Shown here piece by piece: positions 35,980 through 47,846 of a stretch of 64,000 nt of DNA. This stretch comes from Marsupella aquatica (lineage: Eukaryota > Marchantiophyta), in the NCBI GenBank assembly GCA_973895155.1, contig OZ316898.1, positions 11,656,001-11,720,000 of the forward strand, written 5' to 3'. The notes beneath the pieces were generated by a model. The model was not told the DNA's origin, did no database searches, and saw only the letters and a program-made list of their open reading frames with translations. Made by a program: the position numbers and the translations under genes. Position 1 is the first letter of the stretch. Every line of letters begins with the position of its first letter.

Positions 35980-38900
35980 ATGGGCTCGAATTCTGAGAGA
36001 CAGTTTATTGACCGCATTCGCCGAGAGAAGTTTGGAATTGGATCAACGGTATCTAATCCGCTCGCAGGAATGCTGCACGAAGCGATCGGTCACCTTTCAG
36101 CAGAGTTGTATCAAAAGGACATTCATTTCATCTCAGAGTTGCTCCAGGTAATCGAGCACGAGACTCAAGATGGTCGTCTATTGCTTCTCATGAGCACTGC
36201 TACTTCAATTGATAATATCTGAGTCATGAACAATCGTGCAGTTTAGGTGGCAGGAGGAGCAATATTGCCAGTACGGACGTCTTTAGATGGCATCGATCTT
36301 GATATACTTCCAGAACATAACAGTTGCTCATTAATTCCCGTGCAGAACGCTGAAGACAACGTCTATGGAAGAGGAGTCTCTCCATCGTTGGAGATGGTTC
36401 TTACTGGCGTCGATATCACCAAGGTTGGGGCGCAGGCAACGCTCATTTTGTTCAATAACGAAGTCGGATTCCAACCTACGCATGTAGAAGCATTATGTGC
36501 TGTGGGGTTATCAACCAAGAAGGGGAAACGTGATAGTGGCTACATTGGAGAGAAAGGTGACATTTACTCGATATGCATTGTCCCACTACTGTCGTTGGAG
36601 TCTAAGCCCCTACTTTGGAGATTGAGAGCTTGTGTTCAAGTACCCACAACATCCACGATTCCCCAAGCATGCATTGTAGCTAGTACTTTTTCTAGCTACT
36701 CAGGAGCAACTGTGCATCGCAATCTAGGGTTTTATGTGACTCCCCTCAATATAGATGTACATGAATTATGCTTTATTGCATCGAGAACCTATTAAGAAAT
36801 GTGATTTTTGCACGGATTTTGAATACTTCAATTCTGGCCCTCATCTTTGCTTTTTGGCTTGTGTTGACCATCAGGCATTGGTTTCAAGAGTGTTTTCCTT
36901 GTGACTAGAACACCGTACATCATCAGCAACGGATATCGGTTTCGGTTCACCGACGAAGCTAGTCATGAGGCAAAGATCGGCTACGTTGTTCCAGAATGGA
37001 CTGACGTTCCAACCGATGCGGATCTGAGACAGGTGTATGGGAAACAGAACCTCCCGCAAACCATGATCATTCTCCCTTTGAGACCCGACAAGATCGAACC
37101 GGTCCGAAAGCAATTGAAGCAGATTTCTCCGGAGACGCTGCTCTTTTTGTCCAAGCTACGTCAGCTCGTTGTTCGTGAAGAATCGAGAAACAGTTTGTGC
37201 ATCACTCGCTCTGACATATCAGCGTCCACGAAGTCTGAGGATGAAAGATTCAAGGTGGCCACCGTGAATCTTTCGGTCGGAAGCCATGACACACATGTTT
37301 CAGAAGAATGCAACTATCAGTTGCTACAGCAACAGTTTCCTGTCACTCATCGAGTGGAGCAGAGGAAAGAGGTTGACATCTGGGACATCACTATCGCTTT
37401 CCCCTTGCTTGAACGTATCAATCCTGGCCGTTCTAGTGGGGACATTTATGCTTTTCTTCCTTCGTACCTCACTTCTGGCTTTCCGTTTGTCATCAATGCG
37501 GATTTTCTGCTAGTTTCATCCCGGGAGACGCTGAAGTTCGACAGCCCCTGGAATAAGGGGATCCTCTCATGTGTACCCATTGCCTTCCTTTCTGCGTTTA
37601 GATTTTTCCTGCAGAATTCCAGCACTTCACGAGGACAGTTGACAGTGAACCCCGCTGTGCCTGTTCGAAAAGCTTACCAGTACATCCCAGCGGAGCAGCC
37701 GCAAAACATGGAACTTAGAGAGGTTCAACATCTTGTTCTAGATCTTCTCAAGCATGAGGATTGTGTGCTGGTTGATTCTCTTGCCGGCCTCCCATTGAAG
37801 GTTGCCGCTGCTTCAGGTGGTGTTCATGACGTGTTTTGCAAGCCAGAAATGGCCGACTAATACGGCCGGAGTTCCGCAGTATCCTGGAGGCGTCGAATGC
37901 AGAGAGCAATTTAAATCCTCTCATCCGGAATTTGAAGTGGTATGTAGTCGACCGTGAGGTGCAGGAAACCTACAGCACGACTCTGAAATCCCTCGGCATC
38001 ACTGACATGACGGAGGGCGAGTACATAGAATGCCTCACGCACGAAGACTGGCTGCTGAGTTTAAGTGAAGAGTTGTATCTACAGATCGTTTGCTTCGTGT
38101 TGGCCTACTGCAGTTCTTCAAGCGCCAGTCCCATGGAAACAGTTCCGATTATAAAATACTGCAAAGAAGATGGGTCAGTTGTCCTGGCTTGCGTCCAAGA
38201 GGCCAAGAGTGCCAAGGGAGTGAAGATTTGCTTATCCCCCTTAAAGAAGGGCGAATGGCTTTCCCAGTGGACGTCAGTATTCAAGCCTTGGGTCGCTGTA
38301 CTATTTATGCCGACAGAAACCGTACGAGTTTTGAAACAGTTCAAGAAGCAGAATTCGACGGCAAGTGGAGTATGGAAGCTTTTGATTTCTGTGGTCCCAG
38401 ACTTATCTATCGAGAAATACTTGGTGGACCTCTTGGAGCTGTTGCCAACTGCCAACGATCCGAAATTCGTCATTCTGACGACGGAGTTTGCGTACCAGTG
38501 TATTCAGGAAAATGATATTGCAATGAAGGATTTGTGTAAATTGTATCCTCCAAAGTTCTCTATCGTCAATCAGTCTGGGCATATCAGCCTGTTCAATAGA
38601 GATATTCATTATGACACTACCATTCTTCTTCCAGCACACGGTAGTTTGTGGCCGCAACTCAGCCTCCAGTCGTGGTCGAGTCAACTAGTTGTATTGTCTG
38701 ATGACTACGTGAAGACCCCTTCGGCTTGGCCTTCACGTTTAAAGGGCTATATATCCGCCAAGGACGACAATCTGGACTTGGAGCCCTTTCGATCGTATCT
38801 GAAACGTGTCATGGGCGCCGTCGACATTCCAGAGATAATTCCATCAGATGATGCTTGGTATTCAATTCCCGCGCATCTCACTTCAAATATGACCATCGAG

Positions 38901-40394
38901 CAAGTTAGATTGTTGCTGCGATGGCTGACAACCCAGGTTAAGAATCGGCACGCCACAAGTCGCTTCTTCCAAAACTTGAAGACGTCTCCATGGCTTCCAA
39001 CAGAAGGACATGGTCGGCGGGTACCTTCCTTATGTTTCGAGAAGAGCTCGTTTAGTGCTTGTTTCAAGTCGTCCGATGTCCCTTTTGTTGACCCATTCTT
39101 GAGTGCATTTGGACCTACTCTTGCCGATCTCGGTGTTGTCACAGAGAGGGAAACGGGTTGTGAAGCCGTTGTCAACTACATGCTCGAAATCTCCAATGAT
39201 ACGACGCAAACATATTCATGCAACCTTGGGCAGGCTACTCGATTGTATAAATACTTGCAAAAGTTTCTGTGGAGACCCGCTGCAAATTCGAAAAAATTGA
39301 AAATATTTGTTCCTGGCGCGACATCAAACTCTTCCAACGCATGGCTTGAAAGTGAGTACTGCGTTGTGCACGAAGATGATGGCCTTTTCGATAACACCCT
39401 TCCTGTGCTTGATGGTTTCTATCACAGCAGCCTTCTTCCTTTTTTCGAAGATGTGCTACACGTTCCACGTCATGCAACAGTGGAGAGATACTGCCAACTC
39501 TGGTTGAAATGGATGATCGATGTCCACGAGATAACTGCAGATGAATGCACTCGCGTTTGGAAAATCGTGACCGAGAAGCGGGAGAGATGCAACGCGACCG
39601 TGTGGAATGAATTCGTAACGAAAGCACGGGTGCCTTTGCAATCTGAAGTAAACGGTGCCTTTTCGTTTTCATCTCCGAGCACTTGCTTCATACCGGATGA
39701 TCTACACCTGCTTTCTTTATTTCGGACAACTGAAGTCCAGTTCGTGTGGTATCCCTGCAACACTGAGCAAATGGAATGCGCCATGAATGAGGTTTACCTT
39801 CAAATGGGCGTGAAGAAACTGACGGATTGCGTGCAGGCAGAGTTCGTCATTGGTGAAGATTCCGGCCGGGAGCTTTTCATACCCAATGGGAGGTTTCAAG
39901 GAGCTGGCAATGGAATCCTTTGCCCTGGACTTTTCAGAGCAATCTTGGGTTTCATTGCGAGAAAGAAATATGGGTTGCCGAGCTCCAAAAGACACAGCCT
40001 ACTTCTCTCACTGAAGGGAGTCCTACAGATAACCATTACCAGGCCACTCACCAGGTGTTATCGAATTTCTTGCATGTCGTCCCCGTTGATGGTCAGCGAG
40101 GACAATGTTATGGCTTTGTGGTCCAAAACGGATGGGAAGCTCTACTGCCTCGAAAACAACGACCCAATCCTTAAAAACCCTCTTAATAGGAGACAGTTTC
40201 ATGTTCAGCTGGCGACAACGATCTCGCTCGGACTCTTGTTTGAGCACCCACTGATAGTGGATGACCTCACTGAATTTCTTATTGGGCTACTTGATTGCGT
40301 ATTTGAGAAGTCTCATGTAGAATACGAACTCCGGAGGAAAAATGCAAAGCTGTACGAGGACGACGAGATTTTCTTGTCGCAATTTGAAATGTAG
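35980..40394 (+). CDS. NO VEIN-like GHKL ATPase, copy 1, with one frameshift
   Basis: Large plant protein with an N-terminal histidine-kinase/HSP90-type (GHKL) ATPase fold, related to NO VEIN and sacsin. Exons are 35980-36147, 36346-36556 and 36875-40394. Exon 1 holds RIRREKFGIGS and HLSAELYQKD. The exon 1/2 junction makes the N-box ELLQNAEDN. FNNEVGF and GEKGIGFKSVF, the latter across the exon 2/3 junction, are the nucleotide-binding glycine motifs. At about 37851-37854 this copy has GGCC where copy 2 has GGCCC. The frame then hits TAA at 37858, about 452 residues in, while the rest stays open in another frame to 40394. With the missing base counted, the coding length is 3900 nt (1299 residues). 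It is either a recent pseudogene or an intact gene with a base-call error. The cellular role of this family member is not known. Confidence 0.75.
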
Positions 40395-40657
40395 CGGACG
40401 AGGTAGAGGAGTTGAGAATAGGCAATTCTGATGTGTGCAGTGCGGTATAAGCAAATGTTCTGTGATCGAACTTTCCTCAGTCAGAAATAGAAATTTGCAA
40501 AGTTGTACGTACGAGGAGGATGAAATTTTCTTGTCGCAATTCCAAATGTAGAGGAGCTGAGAATATGCAAGTCTGATGTAGTATAAGGAGTGTAAGCATG
40601 CTATGATCGACCTGCTCGGAAATATATCGAATAATTACACTGAACTTTCCTTAGAAA
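40395..40657 (+). pseudogene. Partial third copy of the NO VEIN-like 3' end
   Basis: From about 40497 to 40590 the sequence repeats the last coding segment and 3' untranslated region of the gene that ends at 40394: AAGTTGTACG, then GATGAAATTTTCTTGTCGCA, a TAG and GAGGAGCTGAGAATA. It is more diverged than the main copies are from each other. It also shares GAACTTTCC with the copy 2 downstream flank. This points to an additional older duplication truncated here, next to the transposase fragment. Confidence 0.7.
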
Positions 40658-41302
40658 TTGGGAATTAAACTTGACTACTTGTTTGAACGTATTAAGTGGC
40701 CCAGTGCTCTAGAGAGGAGGGAGCTTGCCACACTTCTTCAGGATTTTCCTGGTTGTGTTGGCATCATTGATGGCACTTTGGTTAGAATCCGACGACCAAA
40801 GGATGCAAGCCGGCAAAGGATCTATTTTAATGGCCGGAAGAAAATGCGTTCCATGAATAACACAGTGATCATTGATCATAGCGGTCTGATTACCCATCTT
40901 GACCTTGGTGACCCTGGCAGTATGCATGACTCTTCCATTTTGAAGTACTCTGAGATTGATATGGATTGGCGACAGTATTTTACCCACGACCCTCCTCATG
41001 TTGAGTACTTGCTTGGGGACCCTGGTTACATTGGGAATGACAAGTATATAATGAGACGCATAGGTAAAAAGGAGATTGGAGCTGGAGCAGACTTGCCTGC
41101 CATTAGGGCTTTCAACAAAGTGCACGCAGGGTGTCGGGTGCATGTGGAATGGGGAATTGGTGGCATTAAGCGGAAGTGGAGGCGTCTCAGTACCAGGTTT
41201 GAGTGTACTAAACAGAAATTTGCAGTTTTGTTTTATGCTGGAGCCCTGCTAACTAACTTCCTTCATCGGAGGCGAAGAGAGTCTACTCGATTGAGATCAT
41301 AG
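40658..41302 (+). mobile_element. PIF/Harbinger DDE transposase, 5'-truncated
   Basis: An open frame of 214 codons, without an early ATG, encodes the catalytic region of a Harbinger-type (DDE_Tnp_4/HARBI1-like) transposase. It contains GCVGIIDGTLVRI (first Asp, position 38), DPGSMHDSSIL, LLGDPGYIG (second Asp, 121) and HVEWGIGGIKRKWR (Glu, 164). So the DDE triad is intact. Roughly the first 100-150 residues expected for the family, including the helix-turn-helix, are absent. It abuts the partial third NO VEIN-like copy. Terminal inverted repeats and the usual 3-bp target duplication could not be fixed. It is probably a dead fragment, but it has no stop or frameshift. Confidence 0.85.
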
Positions 41303-42543
41303 CTGAAGGAAACAACAGAGGGCATGGAGCATGGGATGGAGACTTCTAGTCTCAAAACAGGTACTGCCAACATACCGTTTATCTTGTCTTATGTGTAAGG
41401 ACTTCGACACACCGTGACCATTGAAAGTTTGTAGAGCTTTGCTACATCATCATTCTGTCAATTATATTTCACTAATAAATGTTTCACGCCGTTTGGTTAG
41501 GGGACAGGAAGGGACAATGATTGTCAGGAACTCTTGAAGGAGTCTACTATTCTCTTTTCCTCGATTTGCGGCTTCATGGCAGCTGCAGCTTTTTGTCACC
41601 TTCTCAGCTTCACATGTTTTTTATTCATCGAAAGCTTCCAGGAGTTTTTAAAGCTTTTTCTGACAGTTACAGTACAAAGCAGCTCACGACTTTTATTCTT
41701 GGATACTAATAAAGAAGGATGGTTGGAAATTACTCCCCAACTCGTTTGATTCTGTCCGTTCAGCTTTCTGTCTTGTAAAGTAGAATCGACACTATAGTTG
41801 TCTCGATGTGACGATTGATTCAAAGAATGATTCTTGAGAAGCGAATTAGCTCCACTGCAAAACAAAAACATTGCTTTTAAAAAGCTGGCTTTATTTCTAC
41901 TTGTTGACCCTGAAGGATGAAACTTGATTCTTCCTCACAGATTTCCGGTGCAAGCAGTGAGACATTTCAGTACCAATTATTGAAGTAAAAGCCCCCTTAC
42001 TTTCATGGATAATCTTTGTTGGGAGAGGATCTTCCCTGAGGAGGACCAAAATTAAAAACCAGTGAAGACAATTAACTTGGACACCGTCTCCTAAGAAAAA
42101 TCTTCGAAGGGACAAAGCTTACTCTAGGTCAAGTAAAATAGTTACAAACTCATTTGTGGAATGACATTGAAATAGTCAATAGCCCGGGGAGTTCCCAATT
42201 CCAATTCAGGTAAGACTACTAAAAACGTATCTGGTGTGACTTTGAATTGCAATCATCACTAGGATCTTGTTCATAATGACCATAAGATCAGTCATTTTAT
42301 GTGTCATTCTTTGAGTCATTAAATATATGTCTTGAATGACTTAAGGTGAGTCATATTGAACACAAGCATATATATTCATAATGACCATGAGATCAGTCAT
42401 ATAAATCATTCTTTGGGTCATTCAAGTCATGTCTTGAAAGACTTAAGTTAAATAAATTTAAGTAATCATATTGGGCACAAATCTATATGATTGAAGAGTC
42501 ATACAAAACAGAACCATCCAATACAATTGTTAAATGAAAGTAG
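41303..42543. other. Intergenic, no gene recognised
   Basis: Follows the transposase fragment and is AT-rich. It holds a GTCATT-rich tandem repeat at 42271-42480 (separate entry). Short ORFs near 41.5-41.9 kb overlap on both strands and look like chance. Confidence 0.5.
42271..42480 (+). repeat. 105-bp imperfect tandem duplication rich in TCAT/ATGA
   Basis: Units begin TCATAATGACCATAAGATCA at 42271 and with one change at 42376. Each contains further GTCATTCTTTG and TGACTTAAG motifs, so the block has internal short inverted repeats as well. Confidence 0.75.
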
Positions 42544-42936
42544 ATGCTACCAGTCATTCAAATACTAGAAAATCCAATTGGCATTCCCCATGACATTCAT
42601 CCAAGATACATGCTTGTAAGTCAAGCAATAACTATTGAACTCAATGAAACAATATATCATGGAAGAAACGCAGATAATATTATCAGATGGATTGTCAAAT
42701 GTTACAATCTGAAATACCAGAAACTCTTAATATCTGTAGAAAAACAGAGTTGTCATTCTCATTCTACAAAACCTACATACTACTTCTTGGGCCATCTAGA
42801 ATTCCACAATGTGTTCATCCCCTTCACCTCAGATAACTTAGAATGGTTCCCTGCAGTAGCAAATGGCAATGCCACATCTGGACAAAACACTTCAATCACA
42901 CGCACTCGCAAGAAAGGGCTTTCAAAATCAACATAA
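42544..42936 (+). CDS. ORF of 130 codons, doubtful
   Basis: An ATG frame of 130 codons is open in AT-rich repeat DNA and ends just beyond the 3' end of a minus-strand gene fragment. The product is Ile/Asn/His-rich and resembles no family I know. There is no supporting promoter or splice evidence, so it is probably chance or a transposon remnant. Confidence 0.18.
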   Translation: MLPVIQILENPIGIPHDIHPRYMLVSQAITIELNETIYHGRNADNIIRWIVKCYNLKYQKLLISVEKQSCHSHSTKPTYYFLGHLEFHNVFIPFTSDNLEWFPAVANGNATSGQNTSITRTRKKGLSKST

Positions 42937-42989
42937 TGAAACTTATCTTAATTCTCCTGGCAGCTGTGGCACCTCACCCTCTGCCACTA

Positions 42990-43537
42990 CTATGGTGGTT
43001 GTCCATAACACTCTTCATCTTCCTCTTGCAAAATCTGAACAACACATTTTGTTAGAATGCAAGTAGCACAAATTGAAACTAAAATACAATTAAAGACCAC
43101 TCAAATCTAAAAACACTTTTACCTTTGCAGTGGGGTTAGGAGACTGAATTGGTTTCTTCTGTGCAGGTGATGCATTTGCTGAAGATACTTTCTTCCTTTT
43201 CTTCTTTCCCCTTCTAGTTGATGTACTATCTTTTGGCAACTCAGATGATTATAGGTTTCATCGCTTATGTGTTTGTGGAACCTAATCATTCTGTTGTGGA
43301 ACAAACAAAGAATGATTACTTAGGTTCCTTATATGAGAATGTTGCTCAATTTTACATATGGCCAAACACAAACACATAAGCGATGAATGAGGTTCTGAGG
43401 TATTCCCGGTGCTCACAATGAGAAAAGCTGAGATTCTCAACTGGTCCAGATGCGAGGTTCTCATATTGTTGTGCAAGGCATAAAGACATTGTATTGGATG
43501 CTGCCTCATGTGCTGATCGATAATTTGGAAGAAGATC
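42990..43537 (-). pseudogene. Three terminal exons of an unidentified, probably truncated gene
   Basis: Exons 43537-43417, 43229-43123 and 43034-42990 have AG/GT signals and join in frame to a TAG at 42992. They encode DLLPNYRSAHEAASN, a basic nuclear-type stretch TRRGKKRKK, a Pro/Ser/Gln segment and ILQEEDEECYGQPP at the end. A helical segment followed by a basic tail is common near the C-termini of FAR1-related and MULE-derived transposase-like proteins. A further minus-strand open segment at about 43830-43710 contains CSC, which could recall a SWIM motif, but this is weak. No 5' exons or start could be found, so I treat it as a fragment; a complete gene with long introns is not excluded. 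Confidence 0.4.
43257..43387. repeat. Nested inverted repeat
   Basis: The outer arms are TTCATCGCTTATGTGTTTGT at 43257 and its complement ending at 43387. Inside them GGAACCTAATCATTC (from about 43277) pairs with GAATGATTACTTAGGTTCC (ending about 43328). The structure lies within the intron between two exons of the minus-strand fragment. Confidence 0.8.
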
Positions 43538-46319
43538 CTGATACGAGTAAAACATATGGAACTTGTCACATAACTTTGAATATTAATCTTAGATTCTCAA
43601 AAGTACAGAAGGTAAAATTAAAAAGAGCTTCCAGTGAAGTCCATGCAGACCTGTATGATTCCGAATATAATCCCAGAGTGTACAAGTCCTTTCCACACTC
43701 ATTGCTTCTTCACGTATGGTATATCCAATAGCATGAACATTGGCTCCTTGAGACTTGAGTTCCTTGCTTGCCAATCTTGTAGTTCCTGGATATCCTGCAA
43801 TGCAAATCCTGAATCTTGTTGAGCTCCTGTTACAAATAAGCCTGCACAAACATTCAGGGTATAACATGAGGGACCCCAAGCAAACACTTTGATGAGGCTT
43901 CCTCTATGCAATTTAAGTTCACCACTATTTTATCCCTATACAACACTAACTCAGGTAAACTTGTTAATTTGCTGCTTGCTTTTCTCTCAGCAACATTCAT
44001 GAAATTAGATGTGCTGGTAGATCTCTCCCAATCCTGTCACCTTACTGAAAACTACACTGGGCCAAAATATATCTACCAGTCACTTCAAAAGCATAGCCAC
44101 GAACGAACCCATATGTACGTAGTATGTGCACTAGACCCCGTGGTGTCAAAATGAGTATATATAAGATTTGGTACCTCTTCTGCACACAATTCCAGAAATT
44201 CAGCAGTCAATTATTGGCCAGGCTGGATCACAGGCTTGCTTGCAAACAACTGCTTTGGAGCAACACTATAATTGCTCCAAAGCCATCAGGACTATAAAAG
44301 AAAATGAAGGCGAATGCCCCTCAGTGGACCAAACAAGATACTTTTGTCTTGAACTTTGATGTCACATCTTAGGGATCTAGTCGGGGATCTAGCGCGAAGG
44401 ACAACTATCTTGTTGCAGAATCTATAGCATAAAATAGTCTCGCATGACTGCAAATTAAAGACACTTTTGTCTGGCTCCTGAACAGTTCCTGACACAAAAG
44501 TCTACACCCATTGGTACCCTTGTGACAAGAAGAGAGATTGCATGGGAGTAGGTGAGGCAACTTCCATTAGAGATGCTGGCAATGGAATATTGGCTTCCAC
44601 TTTTGGACTTCTCGTAATCTGTGAACAGAAAGTTGCCATAGAAAGTTGCCATAAAAGGTAAACAAATCTGTGCAGTGACTCCAAAGTCAAACACATACTC
44701 CTGAATGCACTGACGACTCATGACAAAATACAAGGAAAAGGAACAAATCTCAGGGAACTAACATTCTGAATAGAGATAGCCATTGTTCATGTATTCGCTA
44801 ACAAAGCATCAATTTTCTTTACATCTAATTTTTTCAAGGTGTAAAAAAGAGAAGTGATTCAAAGTGCTGAATTCTTTGTTCCTTTGTTTACTATCAAATA
44901 TCTGTAATTTGTAGCGCATTTTTAGTTGGCTCATCTGTAAATCTTTTGACCCAGGGTAGGTATACTTTTCCCGGCACCCATTTATGTCTAGATGAATCAT
45001 GAGCAAATGAAAAAATCACGGGAGAAAGAGGACCACGTACACATACATTTGACCTCAACAGGTTGCAAGGGAAGAGACGTAAAAATTGCTGTGTAGTGAA
45101 GCTCCCTATGCCTACAGCTCATTGATCAGGTTTTGAACTATATATCTGCAAAAAATTTCGAGGGTAATAACAGGTGAGCTCCAGCTCAAGTTTATGGACA
45201 TGTTACGTATTCAGCAATGAACATTTCATGTACATGCTAGGATACAAATCTGCACCGAAGGGCATGAACGACTATCCTACCCAAAATGTAAGCACCATGG
45301 ACTTATTTTCCAGAAATCTCGTGACTGGGCAACATCAATTATTGGCCAAACGCCAGCAAAAAATGATAGAAACCCAACCACTAGAACTGTTAGATAAAAT
45401 TAGCTAACTCTACACACACTAGCTTCTTTGAAGTAAACTGTTGTAATATATACATATATATTGCAAAAGGGGGAAACACTATTCATTGACTGCCTACTTA
45501 TGGTTAGTTGACTTGTCAAACAGGTCCCAAGGTAAAGTTGGCAGAGAACTGTCCCAAAGAAGCAACTGTATTAAAGAAAAGTAAAAAGGGCAACAGACAA
45601 GAGAATCAGGATCCACATTGCAAGTACTAGAAGAATACGCACTATGCACTTAATAATTTTGGCTGTACATATTTCATGCATGAGAAGGGAAAAGTATACT
45701 AAGCTCGGTAAGTAGACCCAACAGTAACTTGTTTCCCCTCATTGAAGGGTCCCTGCTTTACGAGATTCTACTGACGTCGCGTCCCTCTCAATTTATTACA
45801 CGTTTGCAAATATGCTAAGCCAATTTACTCTTCTACTCGAAGCAAAATGGTGGCAACCTGTTTCTTTGTGGAAGACTATAATAATTGTCTAATGTTCAAC
45901 GTTAAATGTACTCAGTGTAATGGAGTTGGTCAGACAGGTGAGATTGCGCTTCATGATCAAAGATTTTGGGCTCAATCATTCAAAAAGAAAGGAGAAAGCT
46001 AAGCGCATCTGTCGTATCAATGATCAACTTCAAAAAATCCTAATCTTGCTCAACCTGTTTCGCCTCAAAGATAGGGGATTCTTTGCAACCACCGGTCTTC
46101 AAAAAACTGATTTCAGCTACTTGACCGGGCATTCACGTCATTTGAACAAGCTGAGGTCAAGACAAAAATGGCACCCACCTCAAGCAGAGCTCTAATTAAG
46201 CTGAAGCAAGCTACAGTAGAAGCTGCATTATATGCTCGGGGCATTGACGTCATTTAAGATAGCTGAGATCAAAATGAGAAAAGAGCTGAGACCACATATG
46301 CAGTCAATTGCTCCAAATG
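43538..46319. other. Repeat-derived or decayed sequence, no supported gene
   Basis: Minus-strand open segments near 43.6-43.9 and 44.45-44.73 kb could be decayed exons of the gene ending at 42990, but phases could not be joined. A 91-codon ATG frame at 45920-46195 (+) resembles nothing. Two GCATTSACGTCATTT motifs near 46129 and 46241 mark a local duplication. No recognisable transposon domain was found. Confidence 0.4.
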
Positions 46320-47845
46320 ACCTCCAATATGACTACCAACATGACCCTTATTGTAGTCATTGGCATTAATGACACACATTATGTGAAAATGACCCAATGA
46401 AGAGTATACTACCTCTCGGAGTGCCCCCCTTACATTTCCTTTGGAATTTAATAGAATATATCCAAAAACCAAATATCGGCACAAACATGACATAGTTATA
46501 TAGAAGGACATAGTCTTCCACTAGTATTGCACTATATACCTCTTGGAGAGACAAAAACAATTTTTGTTTGCCTTTGGAACGGATGGTATGCATGCATGGT
46601 GACACTTTTGGCAAATCACTCCAAAGTTGTATGACTTGGCCGGGAGTGATTTCCCCAAGGTTGCATCATCCCTTAAGTAATTGCAAATTAAAACATGGCT
46701 CCAAAGTGCTCATGGTGCAACTAGTGGTTGGAGAATAGTGGGTATAGTACCCCGCACCTTGTGGAGAGGTTGCCATCTTCATGTGGGGCTCCATGGCACA
46801 CTAGGGCCACCTTAAGCTCCTAGACCCAAAAGGGTCATTTCTGATGGTCCATAATGACACCATGAGGGACCTCTATAATGACCCCATATGGAGTCATTTG
46901 GCACAAACAACTTCCAAAAGGACTGCCAAAATGACCCTCACTGCAGTCTTTGGCATTAATGACACACTATTCCTCCAAAATGACCCAATGAAGATTACAA
47001 CACCTACTCACAATCCCGCTCACAATGCCCCGACACTATTTATATGCAAAATGGAGTATTCCCCATCCAAACACCGGCACAAACATAACACAATTACATC
47101 ACAAGATGACAACCTTCCATTGGTGTTGCGCTACTTCTTGGAGAGACAAAAAATGGCTCCATTTGCGTTTGGATACGGTGGTATGCATCCATGGTGACAC
47201 TTTTGGCAAATCACTCCAAAGTCGTATGACTTGGGAGTGATTTCCCCAAGGGTGCATCATGCCTTAAGTAAACGCAAAAACATGTGTCCAAAGTGTTTAT
47301 GTCGCAACTAGTGGTTGGACAATGATGAGTCTGTATAGTGTCCTGCACCTAACTGTGGAGAGTTTCTCACCTCTATGTGGGGCCACATGGCACTCTAGGG
47401 CCCACCTTCAGCCCCTAGCCCCAAACTGGTAATTTGTGCTTCTGTTTAATGACTGCATGGGGGACCACACAAATGACCACAAGTCTAGTCACTTGACTTA
47501 TATGACATCCCATACGACAGTTTTAATGACCCTACTTGTAGTCATTGGCATTTATGACACAAATTTGTCTAGAAATGACCCAATAAAGATTACACTACAT
47601 CCTTGATTGCCCCGTCACTATTCATTTGCAAAATAGAATATTCCCCATCCAAACAAAGGCACAAACATGACAATATTACATGGAAGGATGATAGCCTTCC
47701 ATTGGTGTTGCGCTACTCTTGTAGAGACCAAAAAAATGGCTTCATTTCCCTTTGGATAGGATGGTATGCATCAATGGTGACACTTTTGGCAAATCACTCC
47801 AAAGTCCTATGACTTGGGAGTGATTTCCCCTAGGTTGTATCCCCG
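46320..47845 (+). repeat. Three diverged tandem copies of about 590 bp
   Basis: Each unit contains, in order, a TAGTCATTGGCATTAATGAC-like block, AATGACCCAATRAAGA, a segment with GGATGGTATGCATNNATGG, and GACACTTTTGGCAAATCACT. The last motif lies at 46601, 47196 and 47779, so units are about 595 and 583 bp apart. The copies carry many indels and no shared open frame. The third is interrupted soon after its TGATTTCCCC by the palindromic element that follows. Confidence 0.8.
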
Positions 47846-47846
47846 C

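Noticed and set aside
38747-39784. Minus-strand frames of 100-145 codons in NO VEIN-like copy 1
   Set aside because: Shadows of the long plus-strand exon; equivalents occur in the pseudogene copy, as expected for antisense artefacts.
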